From assembly GCF_002749615.1 (NCBI RefSeq), contig NZ_CP024201.1, positions 2,914,001-2,978,000 of the forward strand: a stretch of 64,000 nt of DNA, in the 5' to 3' direction. The number at the start of each line of letters is the position of its first letter. Positions within the stretch are counted from its first letter, which is position 1. The notes below the pieces were generated by a model, which ran no database searches, had not been told where the DNA came from, and was given only the letters and a program-made list of their open reading frames with translations. The position numbers and the translations under genes are program-made. This stretch comes from Caulobacter mirabilis (GTDB lineage: Bacteria; Pseudomonadota; Alphaproteobacteria; Caulobacterales; Caulobacteraceae). Below, piece by piece: positions 20,526 through 28,681 of this stretch.

Positions 20526-23447
20526 TCAGCCGCCCCCGGTGAGGCGATCGAGCGCCGCCTGATAATTGGCGATCTGGTTGGTCAGATAGGCCGGCGCCGC
20601 CCCGCCCGCGCCGGGCTGGGCCTTGACCTCGGGCTTCGCCGCCGCCTCCAGCGTGCGATAGGCGTCGCGCACCTTGGTCATGCTCTTGGCGAGCGCGGCG
20701 ATGGCGGCCTTGATCCCCGTCTCGCTCTTCAGGTCGAGATCGGCCGGCAAGCCGATTCCAAAGACCGGTCCGCCGCCGTCGGCCGAGACGCTCTTGCCGG
20801 TCTTCTTGTCGATGACGGTGTTGCGCACCACGCCCGGCGTCAGCCCAAGGGCTTCCAGGGCGTCGGACCCGCCCTTCCCCGGCAGGACCTCGACGGAGGC
20901 GCTGTTCGAGGACGGCGTCAGCTTCAGCCGCCGGAACTCGCCGTCGGTCACCACCTCGACCTTCACCTTGAAGCCGCCGATGCGCTTGATCTTGTCCGCC
21001 AGGGTCTGGAGCGTGTCGTCAGCGGCGATGGTGATCGTGCCCAGCTTGCCGCCCTCCGCCGTGCGGATCTGGAAGCTGTCGCCCGCGCGCACCGAGCTGG
21101 CGGCGACGATCTTCTGGGAGTCGGCGTACTGCAGCGTCCCCTTGGGCAGGCCCAGCTTGTCGAGCGCCGTCGCGCCGCTGACGTCGACGGCGATCGAGGT
21201 CGCGGTGGCCATGCCGTCCTTGCCGGTCAGCCGCTGGACCTCCGAGGTCCCCGCCCCCAGGTCGAGCTTGGCCAGGTAGCCGTCCTTCTTGGAGATCGCC
21301 GTCGCGCCCGGCTGGTCCTTGCTGGCTCCGCCCGCGATCCAGACCTTGCCGCCGGCCACCGTCATGGCCGACACGGTATCGTCCCCGGTTCCGCCGAAAT
21401 ACATGAGCTTGTCGCTGGAAGTGTTCGTCAGATCAGCAGAAAACCGCGCAGCGAAGGCGTCCAGTCCGCCGGCGTAACCGCTGCCCGTTCCGCCCCCGAC
21501 GCCGAGGCTGCCGTTGCGGGTCGAGCCGGCGATCACCAGCTGACCGTTGTCCAGGCCCAGGCCGGCGATGGTCCCGCCCATCAGGTCGCCCAGGTCGCGG
21601 ACGCCGCCGGCCGTGACCGTCGCCGCCGAGCTGTAGGTCGTGGTCGTCACCTTGGCCGGATCGGTCCCGCCATTGTGCGCGCCGTAGTCGACCGAGGTGG
21701 AGTTCGAGGTCCCGCCGGTGGTCGTGGTGGTCGTCACGTTGGTGGCGCCGTTGTTGTCGGTGCGGACGACCGTGGTGGTGGTCGGCTCGACATTGAAACT
21801 GCGCAGCACGCCGCGACCGCTCTCCGTTCCGGCCACGGTCACGGTGCTCCCGTTGACGACGATGCCGCTGATGCTGTCGTCGCCGGCGGTGCCGAACTGG
21901 GTGGTGAACAGCGTCTTGGGAACGCCCTTGGCGTCCGGGGCCACCGCCGTCAGGTAGCTGTCCCACTTGCCCGACATGCCGCCGGTCGCGCCGGGCAGAC
22001 CCGACTTGGTGCGGCCGGCGACATAAACCACCCCGCCAGGCCCAAAGGCCACCTGGGTCGCCTCGTCCTCCGCCAGCGCGCCGCGGCGCTGGGTCCACAT
22101 CTCGTCGCCGGCGGCGTCGAAGACGGTGACGAAGCTGTCGCTCTTGCCGCTCTTGGCGTCGGAGTTGATCGGGCCGTTGGTCGCGCCGTTCAGACCGCCG
22201 GTGACGCTGCCCGCGATAGCGACGCGGCCGTCGTCGGCGATGCTCATCGCCAGGCCCGTGGCCTGGTCCGCAGCGCCCAGCGTGCGGGCGTACATCAGCT
22301 TGCCGGTGCTGTCGTAGCGCAGGACGGCGACGTCCTTCTCGCCCTTCACCGTCTGGCCGTCGACCGAGGTGGCCACGTCGGCGAGCACGTAGAGAGAGCC
22401 GTCCGGGCCGGTCTTGCTGGCCCGCACCTTCGAGATCGTCCCCTCCAGGGTCGAGGACGAGATTCGCGAGCCTTCGGCGCCGACGACCGAACCGTTCAGC
22501 TTGATCAGGCCGGTCTCGAACTTGCCGTCCTCGGTCTTGCTGTTCTTGTCGGGGTCAGGATCGCCGGCGTAGGTGGTGACGTAGACCGCCGGCTGGCCGC
22601 CGGTCGCCGAGAAGGTCACCTGTTCGGTCGAGTCGCCGCTGATCTTGAAGTTGTAGTTGTCGGCCAGGGCCGGCAGCTTGACGGTGCTGCCCCCCACCTT
22701 GACCTCGCGCGGCGTGCCCGGCGTCCGTTCGACGCTGAAGCGGGTCTGCAGGCCGGCCGCCTGGAGCTTCTCGTTGATGAACGACGACACCCCGCCCATC
22801 GTGCGCGGGCCGGTCATCTGACTCAGGTCGATCTCGATGTCGTGCGTGGCCTTGCCCCGCTTGATCGACATGGTGAACTTCACGTCGCCCTGGAAGGCCG
22901 CGACCGGATCGGTCTGGGCGCCCGTGTGCAGGGTTCCGGTCTTGTAGCTGTTGATCGTCCGCGGAACGCCGACCGCGGACTTGTTGCTCAGCATCGTGTC
23001 GCCGCGGGTGATCCGCATGTCCTCGAGCTTGAGCTTGTCGACGTAGCCGGTGATCTCGGCCATGCCCTTGGCGAACACCGCGGCCAGCCGGGCCTTCTCG
23101 GTCGCCGAGACGCCCTTGGCGTTGGCCCGCTCGGCGACGCCGTTCAGAGCGTTCAGACCCTGGTAGAGCGAGAACAGCTTCTTGTAGTCGACGCTCGCGC
23201 CCGGCAGGTCGAGCTGAGCGCCGTCCTCATTGATGAAGCGCTTGCCGGCCAGCGCCGCCTTGACCAGTTCGCTGGCCTTGGCCGCGGTCGACTTGGTGTC
23301 CCAGGGGGGCGTCGGAGCGTACTTGACCTTGCCGTCGGCCCCGACCGTTCCGCCCTTGGGCGGAGTCGCGCCGGCGCCCAGCCCGGAGAGACCGGACCGC
23401 GCCTGGTAGAACCCAAGCAGGACGCTGCTGTCGAAGTTGACGGCCAT
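20526..23447 (-). CDS. FlaEY-like flagellin regulatory/associated protein
   Basis: 973 aa, no signal peptide. The N-terminus (AVNFDSSVLLGFYQARSG) and C-terminus (NQIANYQAALDRLTGG) flank a large middle region with repeated beta-propeller-like units (e.g. GPDGSLYVLADVAT, GRVAIAGSVTGG, GGVVYVAGRTKSG, GKVWIAGGASKD). Size and position beside flmH and the flagellins match the Caulobacter FlaEY protein, described as affecting flagellin expression. The mechanism is not known from sequence. A Thr-rich stretch around residues 555-625 is low complexity. Identity is by context and recall, not alignment. Confidence 0.65.
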   Translation of the reverse strand: MAVNFDSSVLLGFYQARSGLSGLGAGATPPKGGTVGADGKVKYAPTPPWDTKSTAAKASELVKAALAGKRFINEDGAQLDLPGASVDYKKLFSLYQGLNALNGVAERANAKGVSATEKARLAAVFAKGMAEITGYVDKLKLEDMRITRGDTMLSNKSAVGVPRTINSYKTGTLHTGAQTDPVAAFQGDVKFTMSIKRGKATHDIEIDLSQMTGPRTMGGVSSFINEKLQAAGLQTRFSVERTPGTPREVKVGGSTVKLPALADNYNFKISGDSTEQVTFSATGGQPAVYVTTYAGDPDPDKNSKTEDGKFETGLIKLNGSVVGAEGSRISSSTLEGTISKVRASKTGPDGSLYVLADVATSVDGQTVKGEKDVAVLRYDSTGKLMYARTLGAADQATGLAMSIADDGRVAIAGSVTGGLNGATNGPINSDAKSGKSDSFVTVFDAAGDEMWTQRRGALAEDEATQVAFGPGGVVYVAGRTKSGLPGATGGMSGKWDSYLTAVAPDAKGVPKTLFTTQFGTAGDDSISGIVVNGSTVTVAGTESGRGVLRSFNVEPTTTTVVRTDNNGATNVTTTTTTGGTSNSTSVDYGAHNGGTDPAKVTTTTYSSAATVTAGGVRDLGDLMGGTIAGLGLDNGQLVIAGSTRNGSLGVGGGTGSGYAGGLDAFAARFSADLTNTSSDKLMYFGGTGDDTVSAMTVAGGKVWIAGGASKDQPGATAISKKDGYLAKLDLGAGTSEVQRLTGKDGMATATSIAVDVSGATALDKLGLPKGTLQYADSQKIVAASSVRAGDSFQIRTAEGGKLGTITIAADDTLQTLADKIKRIGGFKVKVEVVTDGEFRRLKLTPSSNSASVEVLPGKGGSDALEALGLTPGVVRNTVIDKKTGKSVSADGGGPVFGIGLPADLDLKSETGIKAAIAALAKSMTKVRDAYRTLEAAAKPEVKAQPGAGGAAPAYLTNQIANYQAALDRLTGGG

Positions 23448-23520
23448 CGCTTTCCCGTTGCGGGCTTCCCGCGCGCGACACCTTGCCGGACAAGGGCTGA
23501 CAGGGTGTTAAGATGGATGA

Positions 23521-24075
23521 CTAGGCGGCGATGAGCCCCGCCTGCGAAAGACCCCGTCGGGCGGTCGGCGCGAGCTCGGCCCACTCCTCCGAGAGGATGC
23601 CGAGCATGACCACGTCACGCGGCGCCGCGTCCTTCAGAACGTGGCCGCGCAGATAGCCCTCGCGCTGGAAGCCGGCGCCGGTCATGACCTTCAAGGCGGC
23701 GTCGTTGTCCGCCATGACCTCCGCCCAGACCTTGTGCAGCTTGAGGTCGCCGAAAGCGCGGTCGAGGCCCAGCACCTGGGCGGCGCGGCCAACGCCCCGC
23801 CCCCGAGCGTCGCTGTCGCCGACAAACCAGTTCCAGCCGGCTCGCCGATGATGCCCGGTCAGCCCGGTCAGGGTCAGCAGGCCGGACGGCCGCCCGCCGC
23901 GCTGGATCATCCAGCCGCGCATGTCGGGGTCGCTCGCCAGTTGATCGAACCAGGCGCGATGCGCCTCGCGATCCGACACCTCGGCGTCGGACATCCAGCG
24001 CGCGACCTCCGGCTCGCTGCGCCAGAGGAACAGGCGCTCCTCGTCCTCGGGAAGAAGATCCCGCAACTCGATCAT
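23521..24075 (-). CDS. flmH: GNAT acetyltransferase of the FlmH/PseH type
   Basis: 184 aa, GNAT fold. The acetyl-CoA loop reads DARGRGVGRAA, followed by HKVWAEVMADNDAALKVMTGAGF, the beta5-alpha4 segment typical of amino-sugar N-acetyltransferases. PseH/FlmH acetylates the 4-amino group of a UDP-dideoxy-altrosamine in pseudaminic acid synthesis, the sugar put on flagellins. The setting between flagellin and FlaEY-like genes supports this. It could instead be a ribosomal-protein-type (RimJ/RimL) GNAT, but the flagellar context argues against it. Confidence 0.8.
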   Translation of the reverse strand: MIELRDLLPEDEERLFLWRSEPEVARWMSDAEVSDREAHRAWFDQLASDPDMRGWMIQRGGRPSGLLTLTGLTGHHRRAGWNWFVGDSDARGRGVGRAAQVLGLDRAFGDLKLHKVWAEVMADNDAALKVMTGAGFQREGYLRGHVLKDAAPRDVVMLGILSEEWAELAPTARRGLSQAGLIAA

Positions 24076-24132
24076 TCTGACGCTCCGCCCCCTTCGAGAG
24101 CACCACCACTAAGGCGCCAATGTGACGCCCGA

Positions 24133-24966
24133 TCAGCCCTTGAAGAGCGACAGGACGATCTGCGGCGCGGCGTTGGCGATCGACAGCGCCTGGGCGCCCA
24201 ACTGCTGCTGGACCTGCAGGGCCTGCAGTCGCGCGCTTTCCTTGGCCAGGTCGGCGTCGACGAGGTTGCCGATCCCCGAGTTCAGGACGTCGGTCAGCTT
24301 GGTGACGAACTTGTTGTGGGTCTCGATCTGCCGCGCCTGGGCGCCCAGGTCGCCGAGCGCCTGGTTCACGCGCGAGATCGACGTGCCCAGTTGCGTGGAG
24401 ATGGCCGTGGCCAGCGTCGCGCTCGTGATCGACGAGGTCGCCGTCATCGAGATCAGCGTGTTGCCCAGATTCATGTTCTTGGCCGACAGCGTCACGTAGG
24501 AGTTGGCGTCGGCGTTGGCCAGGAAGCGGATCCCCGCGCCCAGCGAATTGTCCAGGATGTTGGCGCCGTCGAACTCAGCGTCGTTCACGACCTGCTGAAT
24601 CTGGCGAAGCAGCGCCTTGTAGTCCGAATCGAGCGCGGTGCGGGCCACGGTGTCGAGCGACGGGTCCATCGCCGCGGTGACCTTCTCCTTCATCTGCAGC
24701 AGCAGGTCGGAGACCGTCTCGCCGGCGGACATCGCCACGTCGGCGATCGATTGCGCCCGGTCGAGGCTCATCTTCACCGCGCCCAGCGCGCCGACGTCGG
24801 CCCGCTGCGCCTGGGCGATGCCCCAGACGGACGCGTTGTCCTTGGGACCAGAGATCTTCAGGCCGGTGCTGATGCGGTTCTGCGCGCCGGCGAGCTGATC
24901 GTTGGTCTTGTTCAGATTCTGCAGCGCGAGCAGCGCTGACTGGTTCGTGTGGACGCTGATCGCCAT
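24133..24966 (-). CDS. Flagellin (divergent third copy)
   Basis: 277 aa. The conserved N-terminal D0/D1 domain (AISVHTNQSALLALQNL, NRISTGLKISGPKDNAS) and C-terminal D1/D0 domain ([21 protein letters not shown]) flank a short variable centre, as in small alphaproteobacterial flagellins. It differs clearly from the two other copies (no ...[17 protein letters not shown]). GAGGAGAAA precedes the ATG. No sigma-54 motif is obvious upstream; TTAACCAT-type half sites at 25050-25071 hint at CtrA control. Possibly the fljJ counterpart of Caulobacter. Confidence 0.95.
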   Translation of the reverse strand: MAISVHTNQSALLALQNLNKTNDQLAGAQNRISTGLKISGPKDNASVWGIAQAQRADVGALGAVKMSLDRAQSIADVAMSAGETVSDLLLQMKEKVTAAMDPSLDTVARTALDSDYKALLRQIQQVVNDAEFDGANILDNSLGAGIRFLANADANSYVTLSAKNMNLGNTLISMTATSSITSATLATAISTQLGTSISRVNQALGDLGAQARQIETHNKFVTKLTDVLNSGIGNLVDADLAKESARLQALQVQQQLGAQALSIANAAPQIVLSLFKG

Positions 24967-25049
24967 GGGTTTCTCCTCGCAAGGCGCTTCGCAACTTGGC
25001 GACTCACCCAGCCGCCCCACAGGAGAAGCTGGCGGGAGAAAGTGTTCGT

Positions 25050-25071
25050 ATGGTTAACGCGTATAAACCAT
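25050..25071 (-). promoter_or_regulatory. Candidate CtrA-type half sites upstream of the third flagellin
   Basis: Minus-strand text ATGGTTTATACGCGTTAACCAT is nearly palindromic and contains TTAACCAT, the extended half of the CtrA consensus TTAA-N7-TTAACCAT. The second half is imperfect. It lies about 85 bp upstream of the flagellin ATG, in an AT-rich spot of an otherwise GC-rich gap. Confidence 0.4.
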
Positions 25072-25145
25072 GATTACCGCCGCCCTTCCGGGCGTCGGCG
25101 TAGCGGGCGGAAGCCCGATGCGGCGCGGGCCGCTATGCGGAGCGG

Positions 25146-25430
25146 TCAGCTCCGGGTGTCGGCGATCTCGCCGGGTTCGTAGGTCGGCTGATCCTTGAGC
25201 CGCAGCACCTCCTCGCGGGGGAGCTGACGCACGACTTCGCCGGTGCGGCGGTCGAGGGTCTTGTAGACGATGGCCCCGCTGGCCTCGTCCTCCTCGATCA
25301 CCAGGCGCAGATCCGCGGCTTGCGGAGTCTTCGCCTCGGCGGGACGCGCGACCTCGGCGGCGCGGCCGGGCGTCGGAAGCTGGAAGGCTCCCTGTCCGGC
25401 GATCGACGACGTAGGTGCGATGTTCTTCAT
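25146..25430 (-). CDS. FlaG-family flagellar protein
   Basis: 94 aa. A disordered N-terminal half is followed by LRLVIEEDEASGAIVYKTLD and RRTGEVVRQLPREEVLRL, the beta-strand and helix pattern of the FlaG family, whose members influence filament length. TCTGGAGAG precedes the ATG at 25430. It sits between two flagellin genes on the same strand, which supports the call; the exact role is not proven. Confidence 0.82.
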   Translation of the reverse strand: MKNIAPTSSIAGQGAFQLPTPGRAAEVARPAEAKTPQAADLRLVIEEDEASGAIVYKTLDRRTGEVVRQLPREEVLRLKDQPTYEPGEIADTRS

Positions 25431-25553
25431 CTCTCCAGACGCCGGCCGTTCTGGCGCGGCGTTCCTCTGAGGGCGCGAACCGCGGAGACGCGAACGCCTC
25501 CGCCGCCGCGACGGGAGGCGAGCGGCCGGAGCCGCCCGCCTCCGCGAGACGCC

Positions 25554-26384
25554 TTACCGGAACAGGCCCAGCAGGGACGAGGTCGACGAGTTGGCGATCG
25601 ACAGAGCCTGCACGCCGAGCTGTTGCTTGGTTTGCAGGGCCTGCAGTCGGGCGCTTTCCTTCGCCAGGTCGGCATCCACCAGGTTGCCCACGCCGGCGTC
25701 CAGGCTGTCTTGCAGCTTGCCGACGAAGGTCAGGTGCATTTCCAGCGCCTTGGCGCCGGTGCCGAGCTTGGCCAGGGCCGCGCCGACGTTGGTGATCGAG
25801 GTGCCGACGGTGGTGATCAGCGCGGCGGCCGAGGTCGCCGAGTTGAACGAGGCCGCGGCGGCCACGGTCACATTGGAGCCGCCCAGAGCGAGCGACTGGG
25901 CCGCGACCGTGATCTTCGAGGTGCCGTCGGCGTTGGCCAGGGCCGTGATGGTGTTGCCCGAAGCCTTGATCATGTTGGCGCCGTTGAAGTCGGCGTTGGT
26001 GACCGACTTGGCGATCTGGTCGCGCAGGGCCTTGAAGTCTTCGTTCAGAGCCGTGCGGGCCGCGGTGTCGAGCGTCGTGTCCGAGGCGGCCAGGACCTTT
26101 TCCTTCATCTGCAGCAGCAGATCGGAAACGGTCTCGCCGGCGGCGATCGCGACGTCGATGGTGGATTGGCCGCGCTGGAGCGAGTCCTTGACGGCGTTCA
26201 GAGCCTGGGACGTGCCGCGCTGGTTCTGGGCGATGGCCCAGATGGCGCCGTTGTCCTTGGCCGAAGCAACCTTCTTGCCGGTGTTGATGCGGCCTTGAAC
26301 GTTGTTCAGTTCACTGTTGGTGGCGTTCAGGTTCTGCAGGGCGACGAGCGCGCCCGAGTTCGTGTTAACGCTGTTCAGCGCCAT
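25554..26384 (-). CDS. Flagellin (sigma-54-driven copy 1)
   Basis: 276 aa. N-terminal domain [20 protein letters not shown] and [20 protein letters not shown]-terminal domain [18 protein letters not shown] and [18 protein letters not shown]. It has the short Ala/Thr-rich centre typical of Caulobacter flagellins, rich in Ser/Thr that could carry glycans. A sigma-54 promoter lies at 26456-26470 and a leader of about 70 nt holds two hairpins. The closest paralogue is the next flagellin upstream. Confidence 0.97.
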   Translation of the reverse strand: MALNSVNTNSGALVALQNLNATNSELNNVQGRINTGKKVASAKDNGAIWAIAQNQRGTSQALNAVKDSLQRGQSTIDVAIAAGETVSDLLLQMKEKVLAASDTTLDTAARTALNEDFKALRDQIAKSVTNADFNGANMIKASGNTITALANADGTSKITVAAQSLALGGSNVTVAAAASFNSATSAAALITTVGTSITNVGAALAKLGTGAKALEMHLTFVGKLQDSLDAGVGNLVDADLAKESARLQALQTKQQLGVQALSIANSSTSSLLGLFR

Positions 26385-26407
26385 GACGATAGGTCCCTTT
26401 CAGGTGT

Positions 26408-26442
26408 CCGGCGTCATTTTGACGGCCGGGGGCGTTTTGCCC
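26408..26442 (-). promoter_or_regulatory. Two A-loop hairpins in the leader of flagellin copy 1
   Basis: On the mRNA strand, GGGC-AAAAC-GCCC (26442-26430) is followed directly by CCGGC(C)GTCA-AAA-TGACGCCGG (26429-26408), a nine-pair stem with one bulged C. GGACACCTGAAAGGG and the ATG follow. The leader of flagellin copy 2 has the same order of hairpins with different stems. In Caulobacter FlbT acts on the flagellin mRNA leader, so these are candidate binding elements. Confidence 0.55.
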
Positions 26443-26455
26443 GTCCTGGTAGGAA

Positions 26456-26470
26456 GCAATCGCCGGGCCA
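26456..26470 (-). promoter_or_regulatory. Sigma-54 promoter for flagellin copy 1
   Basis: TGGCCCGGCGATTGC on the minus strand fits the -24/-12 consensus TGGC(A/C)CG-N4-TTGC with exact GG-N10-GC spacing, 72-86 bp upstream of the ATG. The same motif with one base different stands before flagellin copy 2. Late flagellar genes of Caulobacter are known to use RpoN with the activator FlbD. Confidence 0.85.
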
Positions 26471-26541
26471 CTCCAGGGCCGGGCACAGGGCGGCATAAGC
26501 CCCTGAAAAACCTACGTTATATGTGCGTTAAGGGTGACTCG

Positions 26542-26562
26542 GCTCGGCAATTTTTGCCGAGC
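26542..26562. promoter_or_regulatory. 21-bp palindrome, candidate FlbD enhancer (ftr-like)
   Basis: GCTCGGCAA-TTT-TTGCCGAGC is a perfect palindrome with 9-bp arms, about 80 bp upstream of the sigma-54 promoter, a normal distance for an enhancer. The CGGCAA core resembles Caulobacter ftr elements as I recall them. It also lies downstream of flagellin copy 2, but that gene already has its own terminator closer to its stop and this palindrome has no following T-run on that strand. Confidence 0.5.
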
Positions 26563-26602
26563 AGCGGGCATGGTGGGCAAACCCTTCCCATCAAGGCATG
26601 GG

Positions 26603-26640
26603 AAAAGGCTGCCGGGCGAAGAGGTCAACCTTCGCCCGGC
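26603..26640 (-). terminator. Rho-independent terminator of flagellin copy 2
   Basis: Immediately after the flagellin stop the minus strand reads GCCGGGCGAAG, an 8-nt loop, CTTCGCCCGGC, then AGCCTTTTCCC. An 11-bp perfect stem followed by a short U-run. Confidence 0.85.
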
Positions 26641-26648
26641 TTCGCGGC

Positions 26649-27479
26649 CTACCGGAACAGCGACATCAAGGTCTGCGTCGACGAGTTCGCGATCGAGAGG
26701 GCCTGGACTCCGAGCTGCTGCTTGGTCTGCAGAGCCTGAAGCTTGGCGCTTTCCTTCGCGAGATCCGCATCGACCAGATTGCCGACACCGGCGTCGAGGC
26801 TGTCCTGCAGCTTGCCGACGAAGGTGATGTGCATCTCGAACGCTTTGGCCTTGGTGCCGAGGCGCGCGAGCGCGGCGCTGGTGTTGGTGATGGAGTTCCC
26901 GACCGTGGTGATCATCGCCGTGGCGGCGGTCGCCGTGCCGATCGTGCCGGTGGCAGTCACAGTCACGATGCCCCCCGCCAGGGCGAGCACTTCGGGAGCG
27001 ACGGTCAGCTTCGAAGACCCATCCGCGTTGGCCAGGGAGGCCTGGGCGGTGGCGCCGGTCTTGATGAGGTTGGCCCCATTGAACTCGGCGTTCGTCACAG
27101 CCTTGGTGATCTGGTCACGCAGGGCCTTGAAGTCTTCGTTGAGCGCAGACCGCGCCGCCGTGTCGAGCGTCGTATCCGACGCCGCCAGGGCCTTCTCCTT
27201 CATCTGCAACAGCAGGTCTGAAACGGACTCCCCGGCCGCGATGGCGACGTCGATGGTCGACTTCCCGCGATCCAGAGACTCTTTCACCGCATTGAGCGAC
27301 TGCGACGTGGCGCGCTGGTTCTGAGCGATCGCCCAGATAGCGCCGTTGTCCTTCGCCGAAGCCACCTTCTTGCCGGTGTTGATCCGTCCTTGAGTTGTCG
27401 TGAGCTCCGTGTTGGTCGCGTTGAGGTTTTGGAGCGCGATCATCGCGCCCACGTTCGTGTTCACCGAATTGGCGATCAT
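26649..27479 (-). CDS. Flagellin (sigma-54-driven copy 2)
   Basis: 276 aa, highly similar to flagellin copy 1 across both conserved ends ([38 protein letters not shown]) and less so in the centre. Thr/Ala-rich middle. GGAAGGA precedes the ATG. It has a sigma-54 promoter at 27556-27570, a hairpin-bearing leader, and a strong terminator, so it is an independent unit. One of the major filament subunits together with copy 1 (inference from promoter strength and Caulobacter precedent). Confidence 0.97.
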   Translation of the reverse strand: MIANSVNTNVGAMIALQNLNATNTELTTTQGRINTGKKVASAKDNGAIWAIAQNQRATSQSLNAVKESLDRGKSTIDVAIAAGESVSDLLLQMKEKALAASDTTLDTAARSALNEDFKALRDQITKAVTNAEFNGANLIKTGATAQASLANADGSSKLTVAPEVLALAGGIVTVTATGTIGTATAATAMITTVGNSITNTSAALARLGTKAKAFEMHITFVGKLQDSLDAGVGNLVDADLAKESAKLQALQTKQQLGVQALSIANSSTQTLMSLFR

Positions 27480-27512
27480 CGGTTGGTCCTTCCATTCTGG
27501 TCGGGGAGTGTT

Positions 27513-27543
27513 CCGGCTTTTGCCAGCTGGGCGTTTCTCGCCC
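27513..27543 (-). promoter_or_regulatory. Two A-loop hairpins in the leader of flagellin copy 2
   Basis: On the mRNA strand, GGGCG-AGAAA-CGCCC (27543-27529) is followed by CTGGC-AAAA-GCCGG (27526-27513), then AACACTCC and the ribosome site. Order, A-rich loops and the GCCGGA(A)CAC sequence after the second hairpin match the leader of flagellin copy 1, though the stems differ in sequence. Candidate site for FlbT or another leader-binding regulator. Confidence 0.55.
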
Positions 27544-27555
27544 GCGCGAGGCCTC

Positions 27556-27570
27556 GCAAGCGCCGGGCCA
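27556..27570 (-). promoter_or_regulatory. Sigma-54 promoter for flagellin copy 2
   Basis: TGGCCCGGCGCTTGC, exact GG-N10-GC spacing, 77-91 bp upstream of the ATG. It differs from the copy 1 promoter at a single base. A half-site-like GACCGGCAATTTGTTCCG at 27673-27690, about 110 bp further upstream, could serve the activator FlbD. Confidence 0.85.
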
Positions 27571-27626
27571 GCGGAGCGCCGTTACGCCGACCTGGAAGGC
27601 GCTGATTCCATGCGGTTTTCGGAAAC

Positions 27627-27655
27627 GAGAAAGGCGCGCCCCGAAGGACGCGCCT
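27627..27655 (-). terminator. Rho-independent terminator after flaF
   Basis: Minus strand AGGCGCGTCC-TTCG-GGGCGCGCCT followed by TTCTCG: a 10-bp stem capped by a stable UUCG tetraloop and a short U-run. It ends the flbT-flaF transcript about 65 bp after flaF. Confidence 0.85.
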
Positions 27656-27720
27656 AGGCGCGAGCGACCGCGCGGAACAAATTGCCGGTCAGGATCGACC
27701 GGGTCGCCGACCGGGCGCCG

Positions 27721-28083
27721 TCAGGCCGCCTCGGACTGGCCGGAGAGCCCCTGCATCATGATCTTGTTGATCTCGATCAGGTCGTCGATGCTCTCTTCCT
27801 TGCGGATCACGGCGCTGGTGTGCCGGCTGACCCAGAGGCTGAGCGAGATGATCTGCGCCCGCAGCGCGTCGGGCAGCACATTGGAGGAATCGGCGCAGTC
27901 GGTGGCAAGCGTCGACCACAGGCGCCGATTCCAGTCGAGCGCATGGATCCGCCCCTGGATATCCCCCGGGGGCTTGGCGGCGGCATCGAGCAGCGCGCGG
28001 GTCACCTGGCCGAACAGGCGGTACTCCGCGTCGCGCGGATTTTCACTCCGCGCCGCGGCCTGCTGGTACGCCTGCAGCGACAT
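27721..28083 (-). CDS. flaF: Flagellin synthesis protein FlaF
   Basis: 120 aa, standard length. Family segments: [20 protein letters not shown] at the N-terminus, [15 protein letters not shown], and [19 protein letters not shown]. In Caulobacter FlaF is a secretion chaperone and positive regulator needed for flagellin production, acting in opposition to FlbT. Its start lies 41 bp inside the 3' end of flbT in another frame, so the two are translationally coupled. A UUCG-loop terminator follows. Confidence 0.95.
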   Translation of the reverse strand: MSLQAYQQAAARSENPRDAEYRLFGQVTRALLDAAAKPPGDIQGRIHALDWNRRLWSTLATDCADSSNVLPDALRAQIISLSLWVSRHTSAVIRKEESIDDLIEINKIMMQGLSGQSEAA

Positions 28084-28489
28084 TCCCCAACCTTTCGTCT
28101 TCGTACTCGATAAGCTTCCGGCACAGCATCAGGGCCTTGTAGTACTCCTTGGCCATGGCGTGCTTGGAGATGGCGACGCAATCCGCGAGCACGTCGGGAT
28201 TGCGGATGACGCCCATGAACTCGCTGAGCCGGCGCACGAACTCGTCATAGTACCGCATGGCCCCGGGCTCATCGAGGTACATCATCATGACCGGGAAGTA
28301 GATGTGGCGCGCCGGCGTGGTCGCCTCTTCCTGCTGCATGATGTCCTTCTCGCGAAGGACGGAGGCCTTGTTCTGCAGGACCAGCACGCCGCGACGGTCG
28401 CCGTTCTGGACGACGGCGCCGTTCAGGACGAACTTCTCGCCCGGCTTCAGCGACAGTTTCAACGGCACGACGTCGGACTCCAGGTTCAT
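28043..28489 (-). CDS. flbT: Flagellum biosynthesis repressor FlbT
   Basis: 148 aa. Typical segments: [54 protein letters not shown], and the C-terminal [20 protein letters not shown]. FlbT associates with the leader of flagellin mRNA and promotes its decay until the hook is built. It overlaps flaF by 41 bp. TTAACCAT stands about 70 bp upstream (28560-28567, minus strand), suggesting cell-cycle control by CtrA. Divergent from flmG. Confidence 0.96.
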   Translation of the reverse strand: MNLESDVVPLKLSLKPGEKFVLNGAVVQNGDRRGVLVLQNKASVLREKDIMQQEEATTPARHIYFPVMMMYLDEPGAMRYYDEFVRRLSEFMGVIRNPDVLADCVAISKHAMAKEYYKALMLCRKLIEYEDERLGNVAAGVPAGRGAE

Positions 28490-28603
28490 AGGCGCGCGAA
28501 CGCGGAACCCTCTGTTCCGTGGAATCTCGCCCGCCCGGTTGAAGGAACGCTAAATCCGCATGGTTAACGGGATGTTTCAACACTCCTGTTCATCCACCCC
28601 GCC

Positions 28604-28618
28604 TTAAGGGGCGGTTAA
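28604..28618 (+). promoter_or_regulatory. CtrA box between flbT and flmG
   Basis: TTAAGGGGCGGTTAA fits TTAA-N7-TTAA exactly. It lies 64 bp before the flmG ATG and about 115 bp before the flbT ATG, so it could serve either. A separate TTAACCAT half site (28560-28567, minus strand) is nearer flbT. CtrA is known to control flagellar genes in Caulobacter; binding here is inferred. Confidence 0.65.
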
Positions 28619-28681
28619 GCATAATCGCGCGAACGAAGGGCTGCGCCCTGCACCGTACCGAAGCCTGAAGAGAGTCGCGCC

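Noticed and set aside
19803..23534. 1243-codon open frame on the + strand opposite the FlaEY-like gene
   Set aside because: Antisense shadow running across several real minus-strand genes. Composition is low-complexity Arg/Gly/Ala, with no motif and no ribosome site.
26542..26562. Reading the 21-bp palindrome as the terminator of flagellin copy 2
   Set aside because: A better hairpin with U-run lies directly after that gene (26603-26640), and the palindrome has no U-run on that strand.
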